DNA from: Bacteriovoracaceae bacterium
GTDB lineage: Bacteria; Bdellovibrionota; Bacteriovoracia; Bacteriovoracales; Bacteriovoracaceae
Assembly (NCBI GenBank): GCA_023954595.1
Contig: JAGSHJ010000151.1
Span: forward strand, 1 to 7,139
DNA: 7,139 bases
Reading direction: 5' to 3'
Every line of letters starts with the position of its first letter. Positions within the stretch are counted from its first letter, which is position 1. Of this stretch, positions 1-5,796 are shown in pieces. Made by a program: the position numbers and the translations under genes. The notes beneath the pieces were generated by a model. The model worked only from the letters and a program-made list of their open reading frames with translations. It was not told where the DNA came from and ran no database searches.

Positions 1-1
1 C

Positions 2-844
2 CTTCAGGTTAAAAAAGAACTAAATAGAGAGCACTATAATCTCATAATTGAGAACTCTAAGAACAGAGTAAAGGGCATAGTTCCTACAAGTTTAAATCTC
101 AAACAAGCACTTCATAGGCTAAATATTAAACACTCACATAATAGCTTTGGTAAAATCACAAACATGCTTGGGCATCCCTCTTCTTCAAAAGAAGTTGAAA
201 TCTGGAACTATCCGGATCATGTAGGCTTTTGGGAACTTATTAACACTCCTTCTCAAACCCTTAACTACTTTCCTCTTGGAGGGGAAACTATTCTTATAAA
301 ATGGATCACAGTGAAAGACATTAGAGAAAATGTTTTCAGAAAAGAGATAGAGATAATTGAACTCAATTCTCCAGTCATCAATCTTCAATGGGCAGATGCA
401 ATTAGGTTAGAAGTTCACGATATATCTTTAAATCTTAAAGTAGCTCGTCAGGCACAAGAGAGGATTACGGCCAATCAGACCTATTTCATTTCTAGAAGTA
501 GTAGAGAACGAGACTGGCTAGAAAAAGAAAAAGGAAGGTGCTCAATAAATAGGTATAAGTCTCAATGGGAATCTAAACCTATTAAAGATCCTCTTCTAGC
601 GGTAAAAACTAAAGACTTAGTCATTGGCAAAAGCCATTTAGTTGCAAGTGATAATAGAATTAAAAAGATTGATTTAGGCCTGGTAACCCCTTCTATAGTT
701 ATAAAAGAAGGCCATACCAATATTAATTGTAAAAGGGATGCGAAGGTTAGTGCAGGCGGGAGTGTGAGATTTGGGTTAAAGTCAAAACTTCACACTCCTA
801 GATATAGCGGTAGTGCCAAAATTATCAAATACTATTCTTACTAG
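2..844 (+). CDS. Unrecognised protein, 5'-truncated by the window edge
   Basis: The reading frame is open from base 2 to the TAG at 842-844, giving 280 residues. The first ATG in frame (164) has no ribosome binding site before it, and no ATG, GTG or TTG lies between base 2 and 164, so the gene almost certainly starts upstream of the window. I do not recognise the family. The protein is charged and rich in Lys, Arg, Ile and Asn, with no hydrophobic segment in the visible part and no obvious catalytic motif. The last third alternates short hydrophobic and polar stretches (for example DLGLVTPSIVIKEG, then SAGGSVRFGLKSKL), which would suit a beta-rich fold; this is inference. It has only one Cys pair, about 60 codons (C-S-I-N) and about 50 codons before the end. 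Its stop overlaps that of the convergent psd, leaving no room for a separate terminator. It is probably a real gene because of its length and the tight fit to its neighbour. Confidence 0.72.
   Translation, partial: LQVKKELNREHYNLIIENSKNRVKGIVPTSLNLKQALHRLNIKHSHNSFGKITNMLGHPSSSKEVEIWNYPDHVGFWELINTPSQTLNYFPLGGETILIKWITVKDIRENVFRKEIEIIELNSPVINLQWADAIRLEVHDISLNLKVARQAQERITANQTYFISRSSRERDWLEKEKGRCSINRYKSQWESKPIKDPLLAVKTKDLVIGKSHLVASDNRIKKIDLGLVTPSIVIKEGHTNINCKRDAKVSAGGSVRFGLKSKLHTPRYSGSAKIIKYYSY
758..799. repeat. Strong inverted repeat inside the end of the left-edge gene
   Basis: GGAGTGTGA (759-767) is exactly complementary to TCACACTCC (790-798). G-T pairs can extend it by one on each side, and an inner TTTG/CAAA stem (770-773 with 783-786) closes a nine-base loop. 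It lies entirely in coding sequence, 43-85 bases before the stop of the plus-strand gene and just beyond the stop of psd on the other strand. Neither strand has a T-run after it, so it is not a standard intrinsic terminator. It could still fold in the 3' tail of a psd transcript, or be a chance result of the codons used. Confidence 0.5.
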
Positions 845-1761
845 AGTTTAAGGCCTATTTCATCTCCAAGGTGAACATAGGTCTCTCTACCTTCCTTAGT
901 GTTTTTAATAATATCATCAGAAGGTTTCCAACGGCCTTTCTCCCCCATCAAAATAACAGTAGAGCCACCGAATAAGAAATAACCTTTTTCATCACCACGC
1001 TTGAACGGTTTATCTTCAGAGTGAGTCTGCACAATTTTTCCAACACAAACCGCTCCAACTTCCACGTAAGCAAGTTTTCCAAAGTTCTCCGTTTCTATAA
1101 TAGAAACTCGACGTTCATTGGCCATAAAGATATCTGATTTAAACTTCAAGGCCAGCGGGTTAACAGAATGATACTCACCCTTAATATGATAGTTTGCCAA
1201 AGTCTTACCGTTATCAACGTAGTGATATCTGTGGTAATCCACCGGACATAATCTAGCAATCATCAAAGGTCCCCCCTTGAAGTCTTTTGCAAGCTCCGGG
1301 TTTCTTAATATTTTTTCTTCATTTAAATACTTACCTTTAACAGGCACAACAGTATCCTCATCCACTGATTCATATCCATAATATCTGGCCTCAGCGCATG
1401 CAGGCATTTTGTCGAGATCCGATTGAAACGGTCTCTTTCCTTCAACAAATTTTCTAATAAAGAACTCATTGAAGTTTTTATAAGACATCGTTTGATTGGA
1501 AACCTGTCGAGAGCCTGGCTCATAATCTTTAAGGTCAATTGCAAAATTCTTGACGAATTTAGGCACCTTTAGCTGCGTAACCATACTGTTCTGCATAAGC
1601 CCATAAGTCTTTGAAATGTATTTATTTGCAAAGAAAGGCGTCAATATTTTCCCTGGAGTGGAGTTGTACAAAAGCTTGACCATAAAATCGCCATAAACTT
1701 TTTCGGTTTCCACTTCTCCAGTATATCTATTATAAAATTGAATACTTGCTTGTTCGCTCAC
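841..1761 (-). CDS. psd: Phosphatidylserine decarboxylase, type II (pyruvoyl enzyme)
   Basis: The enzyme converts phosphatidylserine to phosphatidylethanolamine at the inner membrane, the last step of PE synthesis. The 306-residue proenzyme shows the family marks in order: an N-terminal NRYTGEVETEKVYG (11-24), FNEFFIRK (97-104), LCPVDYHRYH with H177/H180 (171-180), NPLAL (201-205), VEVGAVCVGKI (233-243) and FGGST (264-268). Family knowledge places self-cleavage between G266 and S267, giving a pyruvoyl-capped alpha chain of about 40 residues. Where relatives have an Asp in a C-A-A-D-S-R or P-C-D-G type motif, this protein reads ACAEAR (121-126), so Glu124 seems to replace the Asp of the D-H-S processing triad. 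The start is GTG: an in-frame TAG sits directly before it, AAAAGGG (1768-1774) lies six bases upstream, and the next Met (27) would remove the conserved N-terminus. Divergent from htrA, convergent with the left-edge gene. Confidence 0.95.
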   Translation of the reverse strand: MSEQASIQFYNRYTGEVETEKVYGDFMVKLLYNSTPGKILTPFFANKYISKTYGLMQNSMVTQLKVPKFVKNFAIDLKDYEPGSRQVSNQTMSYKNFNEFFIRKFVEGKRPFQSDLDKMPACAEARYYGYESVDEDTVVPVKGKYLNEEKILRNPELAKDFKGGPLMIARLCPVDYHRYHYVDNGKTLANYHIKGEYHSVNPLALKFKSDIFMANERRVSIIETENFGKLAYVEVGAVCVGKIVQTHSEDKPFKRGDEKGYFLFGGSTVILMGEKGRWKPSDDIIKNTKEGRETYVHLGDEIGLKL

Positions 1762-1846
1762 CTAGCACCCTTTTGCACCTGTAGAAAATGCGTTATTTTT
1801 CCATTAAAATATTACCCTGAATCAAGACAATAGAAAAGGAAACCCT
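1762..1846. promoter_or_regulatory. Divergent psd/htrA intergenic region
   Basis: These 85 bases must carry the 5' signals of both divergent genes. The ribosome binding sites are clear: AAAAGGG for psd on the minus strand (1768-1774) and AAAAGGA for htrA on the plus strand (1834-1840), each six bases from its start codon. The middle is AT-rich. A plus-strand TAAAAT (1805-1810) and a minus-strand TAATAT in the same stretch are possible -10 boxes, but neither has a good -35 partner, so the exact promoters remain unassigned. Confidence 0.4.
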
Positions 1847-2941
1847 ATGAGATTCTTAGTTTATGTTTTGTGTATTGCCAACTTAAGTTCCTGTTTTGCC
1901 AAAGACGAAGTTGAACGTCCAATTGTTCCTAAGACTGAAACACCTTCAAAAGTAATCAAAGAAATGAGTGATCTACTTGATGCTGAAAAGCGGATCATAA
2001 ATGTCTATCACTCCGTGGTTGGATCAGTTGTAAACGTTTCTAACATCAGAGTCTCTGATAATTTCTTCTACGGTAAGGTTGAGGTACCCCAAGGTTCGGG
2101 ATCTGGTTTTATCTGGAATGATCAAGGCCATATTGTTACTAACTTTCACGTCGTCCAAGGTGGAGATAATTTTGTTGTGACTTTCCACGATGACTCTAAA
2201 CAATACAAGGCCGAAGTTGTAGGCGTTGCTCCTAAAAAAGATATTGCGGTTTTAAAGCTCAAAGAGATGCCTAAAGTTCTAAAGCCTGTAAGTATTGGTT
2301 CTTCAAAAGATCTACTTGTTGGACAGTCTGCTCTCGCCCTTGGAAATCCCTTTGGTCTTGACCACTCTATTTCAAAAGGGATTATTTCAGCTCTTGGCCG
2401 AAAGATTCAAGGAGTGGGTGGTGTAAAAATTCACGACATGATTCAAACCGATGCCGCGATTAATCAAGGTAACTCCGGTGGGCCTCTTCTTAACTCTAAA
2501 GGTGAGTTGATTGGAATGAACACTATGATCTTCTCTACATCAGGTTCAAGCTCAGGGCTTGGGTTTGCAGTGCCAGTGGATACGATCAAGCGTTTTGTGC
2601 CACAACTAATTAAGCACGGTAAAGTGATTAGGCCAGGACTTGGTATCGGAATACTGGAAGATACGATTGCTGAGAGATATATCGGTGACAAGGGTGCAGC
2701 GATCTCTTTTGTCGACCCCGACGGTGCGGCCGCAAAGGCAGGACTTCGTGGAATGATGAGAGACAACTATGGACGTATCTACATTGGAGATGTGATCACT
2801 CAGGTTGGAGATCAAAAGGTTAAAGGTCTTGATGATATCTACCATGCTCTTGATCAGCATAAAATTGGAGACACCATCAAGGTCAAATTCCTAAGAGAAG
2901 GTAAACAAAAAACTACAGAAGTAACCCTACAGGCCTTGTAA
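1847..2941 (+). CDS. HtrA/DegP-family serine protease with one PDZ domain, exported, possible lipoprotein
   Basis: This is an envelope serine endoprotease that in this family degrades or refolds damaged exported proteins. Of 364 residues, 1-18 form a signal peptide. The trypsin-like domain (about 50-255) has the catalytic triad in standard motifs: H101 in TNFHVV, D132 in KKDIAVLKL and S210 in QGNSGGPLL. A single PDZ domain follows (about 262-362), including VDPDGAAAKAGL (289-300) and IGDVITQVGDQKV (313-325). One PDZ and no long Q-linker make the layout closer to DegS or plant Deg1 than to two-PDZ DegP. LSSC (13-16) matches a lipobox, so Cys16 may be lipidated; the alternative is ordinary cleavage after A18. 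The ATG is preceded by AAAAGGA at six bases. The 3' end overlaps the convergent aminotransferase gene by 15 bp. A degP, degQ or degS name cannot be fixed from sequence alone. Confidence 0.95.
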   Translation: MRFLVYVLCIANLSSCFAKDEVERPIVPKTETPSKVIKEMSDLLDAEKRIINVYHSVVGSVVNVSNIRVSDNFFYGKVEVPQGSGSGFIWNDQGHIVTNFHVVQGGDNFVVTFHDDSKQYKAEVVGVAPKKDIAVLKLKEMPKVLKPVSIGSSKDLLVGQSALALGNPFGLDHSISKGIISALGRKIQGVGGVKIHDMIQTDAAINQGNSGGPLLNSKGELIGMNTMIFSTSGSSSGLGFAVPVDTIKRFVPQLIKHGKVIRPGLGIGILEDTIAERYIGDKGAAISFVDPDGAAAKAGLRGMMRDNYGRIYIGDVITQVGDQKVKGLDDIYHALDQHKIGDTIKVKFLREGKQKTTEVTLQAL

Positions 2942-4078
2942 ATTACTCAAGGCCTTCTTTAAAGTTTCATCCTCTTTGGCATAGCAAATTCTTAAATACT
3001 TTTTTCCTTCTTCAGAGTTTAAATAAAACGCTGAAGGAGGAATCGTTGCAACCTTGTTTTCCACGATCAGCTTTTCACAAAAACCTATATCATCCAATTC
3101 GGTCTTCTGACTTATAGGAAGCATAATAAAGTATGTCCCTTTTGGAGTTGGAAGTTCAAACCCCAACTCTTCTAATCCCTGCATAAATAGATCTCGCTTT
3201 GATTGATAGCAAGATCGAAACTCCACAAGGTAGCTCTTTATCTCTTTTAAACCTTGGGCCACGGCAAATTGCAGTGGTGTCGCTATTGAGAATGTTATGT
3301 ACTGGTGAACCTTTCTTATTCGATCAATCACGTCATCACTTGCACAACACCAGCCAACCTTCCAGCCAGTTAAACCAAATGTTTTTCCTGCACTTGAGAT
3401 AGTAATTGTCCTATCCTTCATGCCTTCCAAAGATGCAAAAGGAATATGCTTCACATCGTCATAAACCAAGTGCTCATAGACTTCATCACTTAGAACAAAG
3501 CAATCATGCTTTGTTGCAGGCCTGGCCACCATCTCCAACTCTTGTGTCGAAAATACCTTACCAGTGGGATTATGAGGGCTATTAATGATCACAAGCTTAG
3601 TCTGGTGAGAGAAAGCATTTTCTAATTCTTGCTTATCAAAAGTAAAGTTTGGACCCTTAAGAGTGACTGGAACAGCTTTAGCACCAGCTAGCTTTATACT
3701 AGAGACATATGAATCATAGACTGGCTCAAAAACCACAACTTCGTCGCCTGGGTTAATTAGCGCTTGAATGGTCGCGTAAATTCCCTCTGTTGCGCCGTTA
3801 ACTATCGTGATTTCGCTATCCGCGTTATAGGATAGGTCATAAAAGTCCTTATACAAATCAGCGAGGGATGACCTAAGCTCTTTCACTCCAGCAAACGGAG
3901 CATATTGGTTTGCACCTTTATTAATGAAGTCACAGGCACTTTTTTTAATAAATTCAGGTCCATCGAAGTCTGGAAAGCCCTGGGAGAGGTTAATTGCTTG
4001 ATACTGAGCAGCTTTTTGGCTCATTACTGCAAAGATAGAGTCTTCAAACCCTTCGGTTCTGTTGGCAAAAGAGCGCAT
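2927..4078 (-). CDS. PLP-dependent class I aminotransferase, YbdL/MtnE (methionine aminotransferase) type
   Basis: This cytoplasmic fold-type I aminotransferase closely resembles E. coli YbdL, which prefers methionine and also uses aromatic amino acids and histidine; the kynurenine aminotransferase group is related. Shared blocks include INLSQGFPDFDGP (29-41), GANQYAPFAGV (55-65), VNGATEGIYA (93-102), INSPHNPTG (165-173, with N170), SDEVYEH (197-203, with D198 and Y201), SSAGKTFGLTGWKVG (228-242, with K232 as the PLP-binding lysine), KVHQYITFS (256-264) and LRICYAK (362-368, with R363 to hold the substrate carboxylate). At 383 residues it is full length. The ATG has GAGG (4084-4087) five bases upstream. 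It is divergent from the Crp/Fnr gene and overlaps htrA by 15 bp at its end. A role in methionine salvage or general amino-acid transamination is inferred from the family; exact substrate is unproven. Confidence 0.93.
   Translation of the reverse strand: MRSFANRTEGFEDSIFAVMSQKAAQYQAINLSQGFPDFDGPEFIKKSACDFINKGANQYAPFAGVKELRSSLADLYKDFYDLSYNADSEITIVNGATEGIYATIQALINPGDEVVVFEPVYDSYVSSIKLAGAKAVPVTLKGPNFTFDKQELENAFSHQTKLVIINSPHNPTGKVFSTQELEMVARPATKHDCFVLSDEVYEHLVYDDVKHIPFASLEGMKDRTITISSAGKTFGLTGWKVGWCCASDDVIDRIRKVHQYITFSIATPLQFAVAQGLKEIKSYLVEFRSCYQSKRDLFMQGLEELGFELPTPKGTYFIMLPISQKTELDDIGFCEKLIVENKVATIPPSAFYLNSEEGKKYLRICYAKEDETLKKALSNLQGL
2931..2960 (+). terminator. Probable intrinsic terminator of htrA, embedded in two coding ends
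   Basis: AGGCCTTG (2931-2938) and CAAGGCCT (2948-2955) form a perfect 8-bp stem with a nine-base loop, followed on the plus strand by TCTTT, which with the last stem base gives a short T-rich tract. The htrA stop codon (2939-2941) lies in the loop, the left arm encodes the last htrA residues and the right arm encodes A-L near the aminotransferase C-terminus. On the minus strand no T-run follows, so it would end mainly htrA transcripts. The T-tract is weak, so termination is likely but not certain. Confidence 0.55.
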
Positions 4079-4094
4079 ATAGGCCTCGCGTCAA

Positions 4095-4122
4095 ATTGTG
4101 AATTAAGAATATACAATATTGT
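4095..4122. promoter_or_regulatory. Candidate operator: ACAATATTGT palindrome with an extra ATTGT half-site
   Basis: ACAATATTGT (4113-4122) is a perfect 10-bp palindrome in the spacer between the divergent aminotransferase and regulator genes. A third copy of the half-site, ATTGT, lies at 4095-4099, so ATTGT and ACAAT also face each other across 13 bases. The palindrome ends ten bases before the TATAAT of the regulator promoter and would overlap its -35 region. That placement would suit binding by a dimeric regulator, perhaps the adjacent Crp/Fnr protein. In such AT-rich DNA a 10-bp palindrome may also arise by chance. Confidence 0.35.
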
Positions 4123-4132
4123 TAGGAAAAAA

Positions 4133-4138
4133 TATAAT
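4133..4138 (+). promoter_or_regulatory. Probable -10 box of the Crp/Fnr-family gene
   Basis: TATAAT matches the sigma-70 -10 consensus exactly. It is 31 bases before the ATG chosen for the regulator, so transcription would start near 4145 and leave a leader of about 25 bases. No good -35 hexamer is found 16-18 bases upstream, which suggests a weak or activator-dependent promoter. Confidence 0.5.
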
Positions 4139-4169
4139 AGAGTTTAAACGATGTAAAACAGAAGGTTTC

Positions 4170-4763
4170 ATGGCCCTATTGTCAGATCAACTAAGAAGTC
4201 ATTTACAATCCATGGTCTCCTCTCCTATCGAGCGTTGGGAAGACCTTGAACAGATAACAAAGATAAAGAACCTGCGCAAAGGTGAGCACTTTTTTCAACA
4301 CTTCGACAATTGCGATGAAGTGGCGATTGTAAGCTCAGGCCTTTTCCGATTCTATTTAATTGACCAAGAGGGTGAAGAGAAGACCTATTCCTTCATTCAA
4401 GAAAAAGGCTTCATCATAGACTTTTTCCTTACTTGGGAGAATTCCCCTTCAATGGTTTCATGCCAAGCAATTGAAGACAGCACAATCTACACCATCAAGT
4501 ACAGCGCCCTAGTTGAATTGATGGAAAAAGAGAGTGTGTGGAATGATATTTATCGGGAAATTCTACGCAGGGCCTATATGAGTAAAACAAAAAGAGAGAT
4601 TGAATTCGTTCTTCATAACGCCAAAGAAAGACTAAAGCGTTGCATGAATTCAAAGCACCTTGATGTATCAAGAGTTCCTAAAACTTACTTAGCAAGTTAT
4701 CTAGGGATTGCGCCTCCTTCACTTTCACGTCTGTTAAGAGACATGAAAGAGAAAGAAGCTTAA
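4170..4763 (+). CDS. Crp/Fnr-family transcriptional regulator
   Basis: This 197-residue protein has a cyclic-nucleotide-binding-like beta barrel (about 30-118), a dimerisation helix (about 122-150) and a C-terminal winged helix-turn-helix (about 165-193; KTYLASYLGIAPPSLSRLLR). The best start is the ATG at 4170, with GAAGG (4161-4165) four bases upstream. The frame extends back to a TTG at 4119, but that lies before the TATAAT at 4133 and has no good ribosome binding site. The barrel lacks the R-S-A type cAMP pocket of E. coli CRP and the N-terminal Cys cluster of FNR (Cys only at 48, 98 and 158), so neither cAMP nor an iron-sulfur cluster is indicated. In the recognition helix, the Arg-Glu of CRP aligns with P182-P183, while R187 is kept. 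The closest look is to Crp/Fnr proteins that carry LASYLGI before the recognition helix. It is divergent from the aminotransferase and ends ten bases from yejE. Confidence 0.88.
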   Translation: MALLSDQLRSHLQSMVSSPIERWEDLEQITKIKNLRKGEHFFQHFDNCDEVAIVSSGLFRFYLIDQEGEEKTYSFIQEKGFIIDFFLTWENSPSMVSCQAIEDSTIYTIKYSALVELMEKESVWNDIYREILRRAYMSKTKREIEFVLHNAKERLKRCMNSKHLDVSRVPKTYLASYLGIAPPSLSRLLRDMKEKEA

Positions 4764-4773
4764 TACTTTAATT

Positions 4774-5796
4774 TTACTTTCTTTGATGTGGATCCATTGC
4801 ATCTCTAATTCCCTCACCTACAAGTGAGAAGAATGTTAACGCGCTGAAAAGAGCAAGAGATGGAAACAGTGCTAACCACCAACCAATGGTGAAGTTATTC
4901 TGTGCTTGCGCAAGTAACTCTCCCCAACTTGGTGTTGGTGGAGTAAGCCCAAAGCCTAGATAGTCTAATGCTGCCAATGCACTGATATTTGCAACAATTG
5001 CAAACGGTGAAAACGTAATAATAGGTGCAAGTGAGTTTGGAAGAATATGTTTAAAAAAGATTCTTCTATGACCTGCACCAATACTTCTTGCAGCTTCAAT
5101 ATATTCTTTTTTTCTATTCTTTAAAAATTCAGCTCTCATATAGTAGCTAATAGGAATCCAGCCAAACAAAGAATATATCACGATCAACAACGCCAAACTT
5201 GGCTGAAAAACGGCGATCAAGATAATGAGAAGAAATAACTGAGGTACAGTTGATAGAACTTCCGTAATCCTTTGCATATACAGGTCCATCTTTCCGCCCA
5301 TATAACCTTGAAGACTTCCAAGTAGAACACCTACAATAAAAGTAATGATCCATACAAAAATGGCGAAAGCGATACTATATCGAAAACCGTACAGAAGCCT
5401 TGTAAAGACGTCCCTTCCTCGATCATCGGTGCCCATAAGATTGTCAGAACTAGGAGGAGCAGGATATTCATCAACCTCTTTATTTGATTGATATGGATCC
5501 CATCTCACCACAGGCCATAGGGCCCAGTCATTTTCGGATAACTCCAGTTTTTTATAGTCCACAAAAAGGCTGTCTTTAATACCAAACTCTTTTGCCGAAT
5601 ATTGTTTAAAAATAGGAAAGTACATTTCGCTATTATAACTAAGTGCGATTGGTTTGGAGTTTGCCCAAAACTCGGCAGTAAAGCTAAAGAAGCAGCTAAA
5701 AAAGATTAGCCACAAAGAGATCCAGGCCGCTTTCTTTCTCTTGAAAGTTTGCCACTTTTTAAGAGTTTGTTCATTTTTTATATATTTCTCAATCAT
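4774..5796 (-). CDS. yejE: Peptide ABC transporter permease, YejE type
   Basis: This is the second inner-membrane permease of a Yej-type importer for peptide-like solutes. The 340 residues follow E. coli YejE closely: a first membrane segment (about 24-45) preceded by basic residues, a long periplasmic part (about 48-135) containing WFP-like MYFPIFKQYS, PAPPSSDNLMGTDDRGRDV (112-130), then about five membrane segments. The ATPase-docking EAA loop is at about 224-256 (EYIEAARSIGAGHRRIFFKH), and LDYLGFGL (277-284) and DAMDP (332-336) are typical of the OppC/DppC/YejE family. Its ATG overlaps the yejB TGA as ATGA, with AAGGAT (5806-5811) nine bases upstream inside yejB, so translation is coupled. 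It is the last gene of the operon; the next gene converges after ten bases. Confidence 0.93.
   Translation of the reverse strand: MIEKYIKNEQTLKKWQTFKRKKAAWISLWLIFFSCFFSFTAEFWANSKPIALSYNSEMYFPIFKQYSAKEFGIKDSLFVDYKKLELSENDWALWPVVRWDPYQSNKEVDEYPAPPSSDNLMGTDDRGRDVFTRLLYGFRYSIAFAIFVWIITFIVGVLLGSLQGYMGGKMDLYMQRITEVLSTVPQLFLLIILIAVFQPSLALLIVIYSLFGWIPISYYMRAEFLKNRKKEYIEAARSIGAGHRRIFFKHILPNSLAPIITFSPFAIVANISALAALDYLGFGLTPPTPSWGELLAQAQNNFTIGWWLALFPSLALFSALTFFSLVGEGIRDAMDPHQRK

Noticed and set aside
2464..2860. Two minus-strand open frames opposite htrA
   Set aside because: They lie antisense to the protease active-site and PDZ coding region, whose motifs are intact, and their translations look like shadow composition.
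4096..4112. CRP-like half-site TTGTGA in the divergent spacer
   Set aside because: There is no matching TCACA at the correct distance, and the adjacent regulator lacks the Arg-Glu pair that reads TGTGA.
3905..4147. 80-codon plus-strand open frame
   Set aside because: It is antisense to the well-supported aminotransferase N-terminus, has no family features and no convincing ribosome binding site.
4119..4169. Upstream TTG start that would add 17 residues to the Crp/Fnr regulator
   Set aside because: It lies before the TATAAT at 4133-4138 and lacks a good ribosome binding site, while the ATG at 4170 has GAAGG at four bases and fits the usual family N-terminus.
4738..4784. Possible bidirectional terminator between the regulator and yejE
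   Set aside because: Only a weak AT-rich AGAAAG/CTTTCT pairing can be drawn and no clear T-run follows a stable stem.
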